Of a stretch of DNA of 42,619 nucleotides, positions 17,978 to 31,823 are shown in pieces. The notes beneath the pieces were generated by a model. It had not been told where the DNA came from, did not search any database, and worked only from the letters and a program-made list of their open reading frames with translations. The DNA is from Rhodospirillaceae bacterium. Lineage in GTDB: Bacteria; Pseudomonadota; Gammaproteobacteria; Steroidobacterales; Rariloculaceae. The translations under genes were made by a program, and so were the position numbers. The stretch covers positions 1 through 42,619 of the forward strand of contig JAHEKF010000026.1 in the NCBI GenBank assembly GCA_024638465.1, in the 5' to 3' direction. How positions within the stretch are numbered: the first letter of the stretch is position 1; the number at the start of each line of letters is the position of its first letter.

Positions 17978-18029
17978 CGCCCGTCAGCGCGAAGGCTGCC
18001 CACCCTAGTTCCAGGGGGCCGGTCGCGAC
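17934..18029 (+). repeat. 15-base direct repeat, two copies
   Basis: GGGGCCGGTCGCGAC occurs at 17934-17948 and again at 18015-18029, with different sequence between. The first copy lies within the left inverted arm. Confidence 0.75.
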
Positions 18030-18226
18030 AGTCCATCCTCCCCTCGGCCGTACCCACCACGCTCGAATGACTACCAGTGCCAGAGGCTCCGGGTCGGATG
18101 CACTATCACACCCGCCCGCGCTCGGTCACCGCGGCGTTACGCACGGCGGTGACAGACACCGGAGCCCGGCCTCGCCGCCACCGCGACGTTGACCGCTGCG
18201 GTGACCGGCAGAGGAGGGCCTGGAGT

Positions 18227-18300
18227 GTCCGTCGAGCGTCGTAGACGAGGAGCGTGCCATGGACGGCAGTTGAGCGACGAGGACACGATTCGAGGCGAGA
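18227..18300 (+). repeat. Dispersed repeat, copy A
   Basis: Bases 18227-18267 are identical over 41 bp to the reverse complement of 32995-33035, and similarity continues to about 18300 (ACGAGGACRCGATTCGAGSCGAGA in consensus over 18278-18300, two differences). Weaker similarity resumes after a roughly 20-base insertion here (AAGTGAG...CGGA and GGCCCGA...AACC). Both copies lie between genes. The core contains CCATGG and a short CGTC-GTA-GACG hairpin. Confidence 0.85.
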
Positions 18301-18333
18301 CACGGACGTCGAGCCGGGATTAAGTGAGACGGA

Positions 18334-18386
18334 CTCTCCGGGCCCGACCATCAACCGATACGTCGACCGGCGCCTTGGGAATCCGG
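18334..18386 (-). repeat. Inverted repeat, right arm
   Basis: Reverse complement partner of 17926-17977. Its inner end (CCGGGCCCGACCATCAACC) follows directly on dispersed repeat copy A and corresponds to the far end of that repeat in copy B (there degenerate), so the arms may be the ends of two head-to-head copies of the same repeat. Confidence 0.78.
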
Positions 18387-18448
18387 AGCTGTTCCTGGAG
18401 ATTGACGCCCCCCGCCCTCCACCGCAGCGTGTCTTGTGACGCGACGCT

Positions 18449-18477
18449 TTGACATCAGCGGCCTCCAGAGGTATATA
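18449..18477 (+). promoter_or_regulatory. Strong sigma70-type promoter of the ArsR-metF-metH operon
   Basis: A consensus -35 TTGACA (18449-18454) is followed after exactly 17 bases by TATATA (18472-18477) as -10. Transcription would begin near 18484, leaving a leader of about 20 bases before the ATG at 18505, which lacks a strong ribosome site. The -10 lies inside the palindrome at 18471-18494. Confidence 0.7.
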
Positions 18478-18494
18478 ACGATATCTTTATATAC
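18471..18494. promoter_or_regulatory. 24-bp palindromic operator, probable ArsR/SahR-type site
   Basis: The left half GTATATA and right half TATATAC are exact reverse complements and flank a centred GATATC; 22 of 24 positions are symmetric. The site covers the -10 and start region and ends ten bases before the start codon of an ArsR-family gene, the classical position for autorepression. ArsR-family regulators of methionine metabolism (SahR type, S-adenosylhomocysteine-responsive) are known in Proteobacteria; that this protein binds here is inference. Confidence 0.7.
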
Positions 18495-18504
18495 TGATTA
18501 AGCG

Positions 18505-23951
<5,447 letters not shown>

Positions 23952-23973
<22 letters not shown>

Positions 23974-24830
23974 GCAACGAGCGCGCGGTCCAGGCCGGCC
24001 AGGTCAGGCACCGTCTCCTGCGTCGCGAAGCCACCGGCCGCCGCCAGATCGACGATGGCGCCTCCCTGATCGTGCCCATGCTCCATGATCAGAAAGCCCC
24101 CGGGCGTGAGCCGCGATCCGGCCACGCCGAGAATCGATCGAATCTCGTCCAGCCCGTCGCGGCCACCATCGAGCGCGGTACCCGGCTCGTGCGCGAGCTC
24201 AGGAGATGAATCGAGATCCGCGCGGGCGACGTAAGGAGGATTCGTCACGATCATGTCGTAGATCTCATCGCCGAGAGCCTCGAACCATTGCGACTGAACG
24301 AACTGCACGTCGAGAGACAGGCGCTCGGCATTTCGCCGAGCAACTTCCAGCGCAGCCGCGCTGCTGTCGACGGCAGTAACTGCACTGTTCGGCCGCGCCT
24401 GTTTGATTGCGAGTGCGATCGCGCCGCAACCGGTACCGAGATCGAGGATCTTTGGTTGCGCCAGCTCGCTCGACCGCGCGAGCGCCAGGTCGACCAGCAA
24501 TTCCGTTTCCGGACGAGGCACCAGCGTTGCCGGCGTCACTTCAAACTCGAGCGAATAGAATTCCTTGCTACCGGTCAGGTATGCGAGAGGTACCCCTGTA
24601 CCGCGCCGGCTGATTAGCTCACGGTAGCTGTCAGCGACCTCGGGTTCGACGCGTGCCTCGGGATAGGCGAGTACTGCACTTCGGGGCTTCGAGACGGCGA
24701 ATGCCAACAGCAGCTCGGCATCGAGCCGCGGCGTGGAACCGGTCGCGGTCAGCTCTGCGCTGCCCCACTTCGCGAGTTCGGCCAGGCTAAATTGCGTCGA
24801 CGGCGGCGAGTTGCTCGGCCTGATGCTCAT
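23952..24830 (-). CDS. prmC: Release factor N5-glutamine methyltransferase PrmC
   Basis: Methylates the glutamine of the GGQ motif in peptide-chain release factors. The 292-residue product has the N-terminal helical domain ([12 protein letters not shown]-like [12 protein letters not shown] near 33-44), LIPRPETE-type [15 protein letters not shown] at 103-117, SAM motif [13 protein letters not shown] at 129-140, and the catalytic NPPY at 197-200. The ATG at 24830 overlaps the end of prfA by 44 bases, longer than usual, so a start a little further in is possible. The prfA-prmC order is standard. Confidence 0.95.
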
Positions 24831-25872
24831 TAGTCAGCGGTTCGATAAGCAGATCCAGATCGCCCTGAATAATCTCGTCGAGCTTGTACAGCTTCAGATC
24901 GATCCGGTGATCGGTAACGCGACCCTCCGGATAATTGTAGCTTCGTATGCGCTCCGAGCGATCTCCGGACCCGACGAGACTGCGACGTTTCTCTGCAGTC
25001 TCTGTCTGTTGCTTGGTGACTTCCGCATCTCGCAATCGCGCCTGCAACAACGACATCGCACGCGCGCGATTCTTGTGCTGCGAGCGTTCGTCCTGACATT
25101 CGACGACGATGCCGGTAGGCAAGTGCGTCAGACGCACGGCCGAATCGGTTTTATTGACGTGCTGACCGCCGGCGCCCGACGCCCGAAACGTGTCGACTCG
25201 CAAATCCGCGGGATTCACGTCGACTTCTTCGACGTCTTCGGGCTCCGGAAGTACGGCGACTGTACAAGCCGAGGTGTGGATGCGACCCTGCGACTCAGTC
25301 TCCGGCACGCGTTGCACGCGGTGAGCTCCCGACTCGAATTTGAGCTTCGCGTAGGCGCCCTTTCCAACGATGCGCGAGATGATCTCCTTATAGCCCCCGT
25401 GTTCCCCTTCGTTTACGGACAACACTTCGACTCGCCAGCGGTTGGTGTCGGCGTAGCGACTGTACATTTTGAACAGATCACCGGCGAACAGGGCCGCTTC
25501 GTCACCACCCGTGCCTGCCCGGATTTCGAGAAACAGATTCGCATCGTCATCAGGATCGACTGGTATCAGATGCAGGGTTAACCGCTGTTCGTTAACTTCA
25601 CGGTCCGCAGAAAGCTTCTCGAGCTCTTCCTCTCCAAGCTCTTTGAGCTCGGAGTCGCCGCTTTCGACCATCTCTTCAGCGTCACGAATACCCTGCTCGA
25701 CCTTGCGGTAGGCTTCGAAGTCTTTCGCGATCTGCTCCAACCGCGAATATTCTTTGGAAAGATCCCGGAACCGGTTCTGGTCGGCGATAATCTGAGGATC
25801 GCTCAACAGGTGGCCGATCTCCTCGAACCGTTCGACCAAAGTACCGAGTCGCTCCTGAATAGAGGCCTTCAC
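24787..25872 (-). CDS. prfA: Peptide chain release factor 1
   Basis: Recognises UAA and UAG stop codons and triggers peptide release. The 361-residue product has the PVT-like tripeptide region ([18 protein letters not shown] precedes it) and the catalytic GGQ in [20 protein letters not shown]. The C-terminal domain carries [20 protein letters not shown]. The start is GTG, overlapping the mscS stop by four bases. In most gammaproteobacteria hemA is upstream of prfA; here the upstream gene is mscS. Confidence 0.98.
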   Translation of the reverse strand: MKASIQERLGTLVERFEEIGHLLSDPQIIADQNRFRDLSKEYSRLEQIAKDFEAYRKVEQGIRDAEEMVESGDSELKELGEEELEKLSADREVNEQRLTLHLIPVDPDDDANLFLEIRAGTGGDEAALFAGDLFKMYSRYADTNRWRVEVLSVNEGEHGGYKEIISRIVGKGAYAKLKFESGAHRVQRVPETESQGRIHTSACTVAVLPEPEDVEEVDVNPADLRVDTFRASGAGGQHVNKTDSAVRLTHLPTGIVVECQDERSQHKNRARAMSLLQARLRDAEVTKQQTETAEKRRSLVGSGDRSERIRSYNYPEGRVTDHRIDLKLYKLDEIIQGDLDLLIEPLTNEHQAEQLAAVDAI

Positions 25873-26717
25873 GCGTCCTCGCTGGCCTGCTTGACGATAT
25901 GCAGGTCCCGCTGCGGATACGGGATTGACAGACCGGCGGCTTCGAGCGCTTGCTTTATTCGCTCGAGCAAATCACTCCGCACAGCCCAATAGTCGGCACG
26001 CTCGACCCAGGGTCTGACTGCAATATCGACGCTGCTTTCGCCGAGCTCCATCAGCAACAGAACCGGCGCCGGCTCGTCGAGTATCCTTTCTTCCTGTGAC
26101 AATACTCCCTGAATCAACGCTTTCGCACGCGGGATGTCATCGTCGTAACCAATCCCGAAGACCAGATCGATTCGACGTTTATCCTCCGCCGAAAAATTAG
26201 TGATCGGATCGGCGTAGACGAGCGAGTTCGGCACCGTAATGACGCGATTGTCCGGTGTCTTTAGAACTGTATTGAAGATTCTGATGCTTTCGACCGTTCC
26301 GGAAATCCCGGCCGCTTCGATGTAGTCGCCGGATTTGAACGGGCGAAAAAACACGAGCATCACACCAGCCGCAAAATTCGACAAGGAATCCTTCAGCGCC
26401 AGGCCGACCGCTAAACCCGCTGCACCGAATACAGCGAGGAAATTGGTCGTATTGATGCCTAACGAACTCATCGCCGTCAGAACGACCAGAACGATGAGCA
26501 CGATATAAATCAGGCTCGAGAGAAACCGAATCAGCGTCGGATCGGCGTTCGCCTTGCCCGCGGTGCGGCGAAACCACGCCGCCAATGCTCTCGCTATCAG
26601 GAGACCGATAACGATTATCAGGATGGCGGCCATTAGTCGCAGACCCCAATCGAGAAGCAGTGGCCCCGCGAGCTCGGGATCCAGCCAGGTTGCTATCAGT
26701 TGTTGCAAGCTCTCCAT
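25869..26717 (-). CDS. Small-conductance mechanosensitive channel (MscS family)
   Basis: Inner-membrane channel that opens under membrane tension to release solutes on osmotic downshock. The 282-residue protein has three hydrophobic helices (about 23-45, 65-85 and 92-115). The pore-lining third helix has the Gly/Ala pattern [20 protein letters not shown], followed by the beta domain with [20 protein letters not shown] and [28 protein letters not shown] precedes the ATG. It heads a minus-strand unit with prfA and prmC and takes the place usually held by hemA. It is divergent from the TPR gene (142-bp gap). Confidence 0.95.
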   Translation of the reverse strand: MESLQQLIATWLDPELAGPLLLDWGLRLMAAILIIVIGLLIARALAAWFRRTAGKANADPTLIRFLSSLIYIVLIVLVVLTAMSSLGINTTNFLAVFGAAGLAVGLALKDSLSNFAAGVMLVFFRPFKSGDYIEAAGISGTVESIRIFNTVLKTPDNRVITVPNSLVYADPITNFSAEDKRRIDLVFGIGYDDDIPRAKALIQGVLSQEERILDEPAPVLLLMELGESSVDIAVRPWVERADYWAVRSDLLERIKQALEAAGLSIPYPQRDLHIVKQASEDA

Positions 26718-26859
26718 ATCGCCTCCGGGTTATCGGACTCGGCGTGGAACATTGCCTTGCCGCGGGAGGTCGAATTGTCGAGCAATCCCCAAACCAGTAC
26801 AAGATCGTCGCTCGCCACAGTGGCGGGCAGCCTGTTCAGGTATAGTGCGAACGCAACTT

Positions 26860-28647
26860 ATGGCTATCTCCCGAATCATTCTGCCGGCGGCCGTCGCAAG
26901 CTGGCTCGCAGGCTGCGCCTCGATCGGTACCAGTCAGCCGAGCGCCGACCGTGTAGACGTCGATTCCTATCTGGTCCTGGCGTCGGTCGCTCAGGAACGG
27001 GGCGAAGGTGAGGAAGCAACGGCACACTATCTCTCGGCGGCCCGGCTTACCGACGATCCGCGTTTCGCCGAAGCCGCGACCGAACTCGCTCATGAATACG
27101 GCCTGATTCAGCAAGGGTTCGAGGCCGCAGGTCTCTGGCGCGAGCGAGCCCCCAACAACCCACGCGTCAGTCAGTATCTCGGCATTTTTCATATGCGGAC
27201 CGGCGATCGAACCGCGGCTGTCGAAGAGTTTGCGCAGATTCTGGATCAGACCAATAACACCGGCCCGGCTCTCGCGTTCCTGATGGAGTTCATGTCATCG
27301 GAGCCGAACACGCAGATGACGACGGCAGTCGTCCGTGAACTGGTTTCCGAGTTCCCGGGGACGCCGGAAGGTCACTACGGCCTCGCGCGTCTCGCGCTGC
27401 GCTCTGGCAACTATCTACTCGCGCTCGAGAACGCCGAACGCGCCGTGGAGATTGAGCCGGAGTGGATAGAAGCGCAACTGCTGCTCGCCCGCATGCTGGT
27501 CATCGCCGGCCGCACCGATGAAGGGGTGGAACTGGCGGCGAGCGTGGCCGAGGAGCGTCCGGAACTCGAGGTCCGTTTGCAGTACGCCGAATTGCTGCTC
27601 TCGGCGGGCCGCCAGGAGATGGCCCGCGAGCTGCTCGATGAGATACTCGACGAGAATCCGGGCCTGCCGGAGGCCGTTCGCGCACTGGCGTTTTTGACGC
27701 TTACGCTGGAGGATCTCGAAGCGTCACGCGGACACTTCAACGAGCTGCGCGGACAGCCGCAATATCGCGAAGAGGCCTTCTTCTACCTGGGCCGAATCGA
27801 TGAAGCGGAATCTCAACCATTGCAGGCGTTTCGCTCTTACTCCCGCGTGACGTCCGGCTCGAACGCCGTCGAGGCCCAACTGCGTGCGGCCAATCTCCTG
27901 TTCACCGAACTCAACGACCAGCCCGGCGCTATTCAACATCTGCGTGAATTCGGCATCGCCAATTCCGATTACGTAACCGAGATGCTCGTCGCCGAGTCCG
28001 GCCTGCTGCTGCAACTCGATCAACCCGCAAAAGCGATGCAGCGATTCGAGGAGACGATCGAGGCCAATCCGGATGATCCCGTGCTCAGGGAAGCGCATGC
28101 CCAGCTTTTTGTCTCGATCGCCCAGGGCGAAATCGGAAGCGGCGAACTGGACGCTGCGGAGGATACGCTACGCTCCGGACTCGCGCTGTATCGCGAGAAC
28201 CGCTCGTTAAGATACGCGATGGCGCTCCTGTATCAGGAGCAAGGTCGTAACCGTCGGTCTGCAAGCGCGCTCGAGGATCTGATCCGCGATTTTCCTGCGG
28301 ATGCGAGCCTGCTCAATGCACTCGGTTATTTGTTGACGGATCGCCTGGATCGCCACCAGCAGGCGCTCGGCTTTCTGGAGGATGCGCTCGCGCTCGAGCC
28401 CGAGAATCCAGCGATCATCGATAGCATGGGCTGGGTGCTGTTCAATCTCGGTGACTTCGATGCAGCGCTCGCCCACCTCGAGCGAGCCTTCGAACTCTAT
28501 CCCGATCCCGAAGTCGCGGCTCACATCATCGATACACAGTGGGCTCTCGAGAATCGGGAGGTCGCGCTGGATATGCTTCGCGAACAACTCGCAGAGCATC
28601 CCGACAGCACCCATCTTCAGGAGCTGGACCAGCGCCTGATGCCATGA
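26860..28647 (+). CDS. TPR-repeat lipoprotein next to lolB
   Basis: The 595-residue product starts with a lipoprotein signal (RIILPAAVASWLAGC, lipobox LAGC near residue 18) and then consists of tetratricopeptide-type helical repeats. Typical are AERAVEIEPEWIEAQLLLAR, and near the C terminus LEDALALEPENPAIIDSMGW and LERAFELYPDPEVAAHIIDT. It is probably an outer-membrane-anchored periplasmic protein-interaction scaffold. A TPR gene in this position, just before lolB, is known from Pseudomonas. The frame is open far upstream, overlapping mscS, but the ATG at 26860 gives the signal peptide. A TATAGT at 26841-26846 could be a -10. Its stop overlaps the lolB start (ATGA). Confidence 0.9.
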   Translation: MAISRIILPAAVASWLAGCASIGTSQPSADRVDVDSYLVLASVAQERGEGEEATAHYLSAARLTDDPRFAEAATELAHEYGLIQQGFEAAGLWRERAPNNPRVSQYLGIFHMRTGDRTAAVEEFAQILDQTNNTGPALAFLMEFMSSEPNTQMTTAVVRELVSEFPGTPEGHYGLARLALRSGNYLLALENAERAVEIEPEWIEAQLLLARMLVIAGRTDEGVELAASVAEERPELEVRLQYAELLLSAGRQEMARELLDEILDENPGLPEAVRALAFLTLTLEDLEASRGHFNELRGQPQYREEAFFYLGRIDEAESQPLQAFRSYSRVTSGSNAVEAQLRAANLLFTELNDQPGAIQHLREFGIANSDYVTEMLVAESGLLLQLDQPAKAMQRFEETIEANPDDPVLREAHAQLFVSIAQGEIGSGELDAAEDTLRSGLALYRENRSLRYAMALLYQEQGRNRRSASALEDLIRDFPADASLLNALGYLLTDRLDRHQQALGFLEDALALEPENPAIIDSMGWVLFNLGDFDAALAHLERAFELYPDPEVAAHIIDTQWALENREVALDMLREQLAEHPDSTHLQELDQRLMP

Positions 28648-29318
28648 CGCGCGCTGCGAAGCGGCTCTTTTCCCTGGTTGTGCTGGCAGCACTCTTCAGT
28701 GGCTGTGCGCACACGCCTCCGATCGAAGACCCCTATACCTATACTGAAAGAAGAAGCTTTCTCGAAAGCCTGGGCGGGTGGGATCTTAGCGGGCGGATCG
28801 CCGTAGATACCGGCGAGCGGGCGTTTCAAGGACGATTTCGCTGGCGCAAGATCGGCGACACCCTCGATCTCTCGATTCGCGGGCCGCTGGGCGCCGGAAT
28901 ACTCGAGATCTCGGGTCCGACTGCCGAACTGACCGTTCGCACCCGCGGCGAAACGCTGAGACTGACGGACCCGGAGACAGAGCTTTCAAAGCTCATGGGT
29001 TGGTGGCTGCCGGTCGAGAGCTTCAGCGCCTGGCTGCTCGGTCTCTCGGACCCGCAGTACCCCGCCACGACACTGTTCGATCCGGAAGACCGGCTCCGGT
29101 CTTTCGAACAACGCCTGTGGCGAATCTCCTATGAGAGTTACCAGGTCGCGCAGGGCATCGTGATTCCGGAGCGAATCGATCTCGCTCACGGAGATCTCGA
29201 ATTGAGAATCACCGTGGATCGCTGGCAGAGGAATGACGCCAGTGGCGAAACTGTCTTGAACTCTGCGGGTGACCGCGATCACAATACGGTCCACGGTGGG
29301 GTGTGGCCAAGTGGTTAA
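28644..29318 (+). CDS. lolB: Outer-membrane lipoprotein receptor LolB
   Basis: Receives lipoproteins from LolA and inserts them into the outer membrane. The 224-residue product has a signal with lipobox SGC (cysteine near residue 23), then the LolB fold with GWDLSGRIAVDTGERAFQGR, LDLSIRGPLGAGILEISG, LTVRTRGE and a final DLELRITVDRW strand. The family usually ends about there (around 205 residues). This copy runs on for about 27 more residues with low conservation appearance, and its TAA stop (29316-29318) falls inside tRNA-Gln. ispE, which usually follows lolB, is missing. The simplest reading is that a deletion removed ispE and the original lolB stop. Confidence 0.93.
   Translation: MTRAAKRLFSLVVLAALFSGCAHTPPIEDPYTYTERRSFLESLGGWDLSGRIAVDTGERAFQGRFRWRKIGDTLDLSIRGPLGAGILEISGPTAELTVRTRGETLRLTDPETELSKLMGWWLPVESFSAWLLGLSDPQYPATTLFDPEDRLRSFEQRLWRISYESYQVAQGIVIPERIDLAHGDLELRITVDRWQRNDASGETVLNSAGDRDHNTVHGGVWPSG
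29256..29285 (+). promoter_or_regulatory. Possible promoter of tRNA-Gln
   Basis: TTGAAC (29256-29261) and CACAAT (29280-29285) are spaced 18 bases apart and would start transcription near 29292, five bases before the tRNA. Both boxes lie inside the 3' extension of lolB. Visual match only. Confidence 0.35.
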
Positions 29319-29372
29319 GGCAACGGGTTTTGATCCCGTCATTCGCAGGTTCGAATCCTGCCACCCCAGCCA
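29297..29372 (+). tRNA. tRNA-Gln (anticodon TTG)
   Basis: A complete 76-nt tRNA: acceptor TGGGGTG pairs with CACCCCA, anticodon stem ACGGG/CCCGT with loop TTTTGAT (anticodon TTG), T arm GCAGG/CCTGC, discriminator G and an encoded CCA. tRNA-Gln before prs is the usual gammaproteobacterial order. Its first 22 bases also encode the end of LolB. The first base pair T1-A72 is typical of glutamine tRNA. Confidence 0.98.
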
Positions 29373-29403
29373 CCCTCTGATACCTGAAGCCTAGGAGCTT
29401 AGA

Positions 29404-30357
29404 TTGGACCCGGGAACGACTACCGTTTTCACCGGCAATGCCCACCCCGCGCTCGCGGAGGGTATTGCCCGTCACCTCCATGTTCCGCTGGGCAAGATCA
29501 ACGTCGGTCGATTCAGCGACGGCGAAGTCAAGCTCGAGATCATGGAAAACATCCGTGGCAAAGAGGTCTTCCTCATTCAGCCGACCAGCCCGCCCGGAAA
29601 CGAGAATCTCATGGAACTGCTCGTCATGGCGGACGCGTGTCAAAGGGCCTCTGCGGCCCGAATTACGGCGCTGATCCCCTACTTCGGATTCGCCCGCCAG
29701 GACCGCCGGCCGCGAGCCAGCCGCGTACCGATTACGGCAAAACTCGTTGCAAAACTGATCGCGGCCGCGGGAATCGATCGCATCCTGACCGTCGATTTGC
29801 ACGCGGACCAGATCCAGGGATTTTTCGATATCGGGGTCGATAACGTCTATGCGTCACCCGTGCTGCTCGGGGACGTGTGGAAACAGAAATACGACAATAT
29901 GGTCGTCGTCTCGCCGGACGTCGGCGGCGTCGTTCGCGCCCGTGCGCTGGCGAAACGGCTTGACGACGCGGACCTCGCGATCATCGATAAACGTCGCCCG
30001 CAGGCCAATATGGCCGAGGTGATGAACGTCATTGGCGACGTCGAAGGCAAGGCGTGCATCCTGATCGACGATCTCGTGGACACAGCGGGCACACTCTGCG
30101 CGGCCGGCGATACCCTCAAGGATCAGGGGGCCGAAAAGGTCGTCGCCTATATCACACACCCGGTGCTGTCAGGCCCCGCGGTCGAGCGGATCAACGGCTC
30201 CGTGCTGGACGAACTCGTCGTTACCGACACGATACCGCTGAACGCCGAGGCCACTGCCAGCGCCAAGATCCGGCAACTCAGCGTCGCCGAGCTTCTGGCA
30301 GAAACAATACGACGAATCAGCGATGCGGAATCGGTCAGCTCTCTGTACGTGGACTAG
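29404..30357 (+). CDS. prs: Ribose-phosphate pyrophosphokinase
   Basis: Makes PRPP from ribose-5-phosphate and ATP for nucleotides, histidine and tryptophan. The 317-residue product shows [59 protein letters not shown], the [15 protein letters not shown] signature and the PRPP loop [16 protein letters not shown]. The start codon is TTG at 29404 with AGGAG about eight bases upstream. The next in-frame candidates would remove the first strand, so TTG is chosen. It is followed by rplY. Confidence 0.97.
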   Translation: MDPGTTTVFTGNAHPALAEGIARHLHVPLGKINVGRFSDGEVKLEIMENIRGKEVFLIQPTSPPGNENLMELLVMADACQRASAARITALIPYFGFARQDRRPRASRVPITAKLVAKLIAAAGIDRILTVDLHADQIQGFFDIGVDNVYASPVLLGDVWKQKYDNMVVVSPDVGGVVRARALAKRLDDADLAIIDKRRPQANMAEVMNVIGDVEGKACILIDDLVDTAGTLCAAGDTLKDQGAEKVVAYITHPVLSGPAVERINGSVLDELVVTDTIPLNAEATASAKIRQLSVAELLAETIRRISDAESVSSLYVD

Positions 30358-30399
30358 CCACCCCTGTTATCATCCCGCGCCCTCCAGGAGGATAGAACA

Positions 30400-31110
30400 A
30401 TGAGTACTGGCTTCGAGCTGGACGTAGAGGCGAGGGACAAGCTGGGCACGAGCGAAACCCGGCGCCTGCGTAATCAGGGCAAGGTTCCTGCGATCCTCTA
30501 TGGCGGCGGAAAAGATCCGCAATCGGTCATGTTGGAGAAGGATCGGCTCCAGCTCCAGATGGAGCACGAGGCCTTCTACACGAGCATTCTGACGCTGAAT
30601 CTCGCCGGCGAAACGCAAGCCGTCATCGTCAAGGACGTGCAGCGGCACCCCGCAAAACGACTGGTCCTGCACCTGGACTTCCAGCGCATCCTTGAAGACG
30701 AGGAGATCACACTCAACGTGCCCATCCATTTCCTCGGTGAAGAGGATGCAATCGGCGTTAAGGAACAGGGCGGCGAAATCTCGCATCTCATGAGCGACGT
30801 CGAAGTCTCATGCCTGCCCAAAGATCTGCCGGAATATCTCGAGCTCGACATCTCGAATCTCGAACTCAACCAGCTGCTGCACCTCTCGGATATCAAGGTT
30901 CCCGAAGGCGTCGAACTGACAGCACTGGCACACAACCAGGATCCTGCTGTCGTATCGATCAACCCGCCGCGACGCGAGGAAGAAGACGAAGCCCTCGAGG
31001 CGGAGGAAGGACTCGAGGAAGGAGCAGAGCCGGTGGAAGGCGAGGAGCCGGCCGACGGCGAAACGCCTGCGGATTCAGGCGATGGCGCCGACGAAGATTC
31101 GTCGGGCTAG
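30400..31110 (+). CDS. rplY: 50S ribosomal protein L25/general stress protein Ctc
   Basis: Binds 5S rRNA in the large subunit. The 236-residue form is the long TL5/Ctc type: an N-terminal L25 domain (EARDKLGTSETRRLRNQGKV, PAILYGGG; about residues 1-95) and a C-terminal beta domain (to about 190). A very acidic, low-complexity tail of about 45 residues rich in E, D, G, A and P follows. The tail is longer than in many relatives and probably disordered. CAGGAGG precedes the ATG. A clear terminator follows. Confidence 0.95.
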   Translation: MSTGFELDVEARDKLGTSETRRLRNQGKVPAILYGGGKDPQSVMLEKDRLQLQMEHEAFYTSILTLNLAGETQAVIVKDVQRHPAKRLVLHLDFQRILEDEEITLNVPIHFLGEEDAIGVKEQGGEISHLMSDVEVSCLPKDLPEYLELDISNLELNQLLHLSDIKVPEGVELTALAHNQDPAVVSINPPRREEEDEALEAEEGLEEGAEPVEGEEPADGETPADSGDGADEDSSG

Positions 31111-31130
31111 GACCGATTCAGGAACGGCGA

Positions 31131-31155
31131 AAGGCCGCCTTCGGGCGGCCTTTTT
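31131..31155 (+). terminator. Rho-independent terminator after rplY
   Basis: AAGGCCGCC (31131-31139) pairs perfectly with GGCGGCCTT (31144-31152) around a TTCG loop, followed by further T residues to 31155. It closes the prs-rplY unit; pth starts 29 bases later. Confidence 0.93.
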
Positions 31156-31183
31156 ATGCCGGCACGAATGCTAGGATGGCGCT

Positions 31184-31819
31184 ATGGGAAAGGACCTGGA
31201 TCTGATCGTCGGTCTCGGTAACCCGGGAGCGGAGCATCAGCGCACGCGTCACAACGCCGGGTTCTGGTTCGCCGATATTCTGGCGCAGACTTGCGGCGGG
31301 ACATTTCGACCCGAGAACCGCTTCCATGGCGATGTCGCCGACGTTTCGATCGGATCGCAGCGTATCCGCTTGTTGAAACCGCAGACCTACATGAACGACA
31401 GCGGCCGAGCCGTTGTCGCATTAGCGGCTTATTACAAGATACCGATTGAAAACGTATTGGTCGCCTACGATGAACTGGATCTCGAACCCGGACGAGCGCA
31501 GTTGAAGTTCGATGGCGGGCACGGCGGCCATAACGGTATGCGCGACATCGTGCAGTGCATCGGCAAGGCATTCTGGCGACTCAGGCTCGGCATCGGTCAC
31601 CCGGGAAAGGGGCGGCGGAACGAAGTCGTCAATTACGTGTTGAGGCCCGCGTCCTCCGACGATGAAAACGATATTATCGACGCGATCAACGCGAGCATCG
31701 ACGCATTGCCGGTATTCCTCGAGCAAGGACCCGATAAAGCCAAGACACAGCTTCATAGTCGCGGTGTCGAGCCGCGATCGTACAAGAAGCAATCCGCTTC
31801 AGACGCGGGCGTCAAGTAG
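31184..31819 (+). CDS. pth: Peptidyl-tRNA hydrolase
   Basis: Releases peptides from prematurely dropped peptidyl-tRNA. The 211 residues are close to the usual length, plus a short basic tail. Active-site residues are visible: N13 in GLGNPG, H23 in [11 protein letters not shown]71 in [13 protein letters not shown]96 in VAYDELDL and the Asn of [15 protein letters not shown] lies upstream of the ATG. It is followed by ychF after four bases. Confidence 0.97.
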   Translation: MGKDLDLIVGLGNPGAEHQRTRHNAGFWFADILAQTCGGTFRPENRFHGDVADVSIGSQRIRLLKPQTYMNDSGRAVVALAAYYKIPIENVLVAYDELDLEPGRAQLKFDGGHGGHNGMRDIVQCIGKAFWRLRLGIGHPGKGRRNEVVNYVLRPASSDDENDIIDAINASIDALPVFLEQGPDKAKTQLHSRGVEPRSYKKQSASDAGVK

Positions 31820-31823
31820 CTAC

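Larger units (their letters stand above)
17883..18448. other. Long gene-free, GC-rich, repeat-filled intergenic stretch
   Basis: Between hslO and the ArsR-methyltransferase gene there are 622 bases without a credible gene. The open frames on both strands are short, rich in Arg/Pro/Gly and without known motifs. The stretch starts with a hairpin right after the hslO stop (GGTGCG at 17891-17896 pairing with CGCACC at 17907-17912, no T-run). It also holds long inverted arms, a 15-base direct repeat, an inverted CGGTCACCGC/GCGGTGACCG pair (18124 and 18197 region), and one copy of a dispersed repeat. It ends in the promoter of the methionine operon. A structured RNA or a decayed mobile element are both possible. 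Confidence 0.7.

Noticed and set aside
17836-18060. Minus-strand open frame of 74 residues overlapping the end of hslO
   Set aside because: Low-complexity Arg/Gly/Pro composition, no ribosome site, and it covers the inverted arm and direct repeats.
18106-18354. Minus-strand open frame of 82 residues in the hslO-ArsR gap
   Set aside because: It is read through the dispersed repeat; the same peptide-like stretch (HGTLLVYDARRT) appears in the other copy in a different context, so it is translated repeat DNA rather than a gene.
17883-18504. SAM- or SAH-type riboswitch upstream of the methionine operon
   Set aside because: The strong promoter at 18449-18477 places transcription start near 18484, leaving only about 20 leader bases, and I could not match known SAM/SAH riboswitch core sequences in the upstream stretch.
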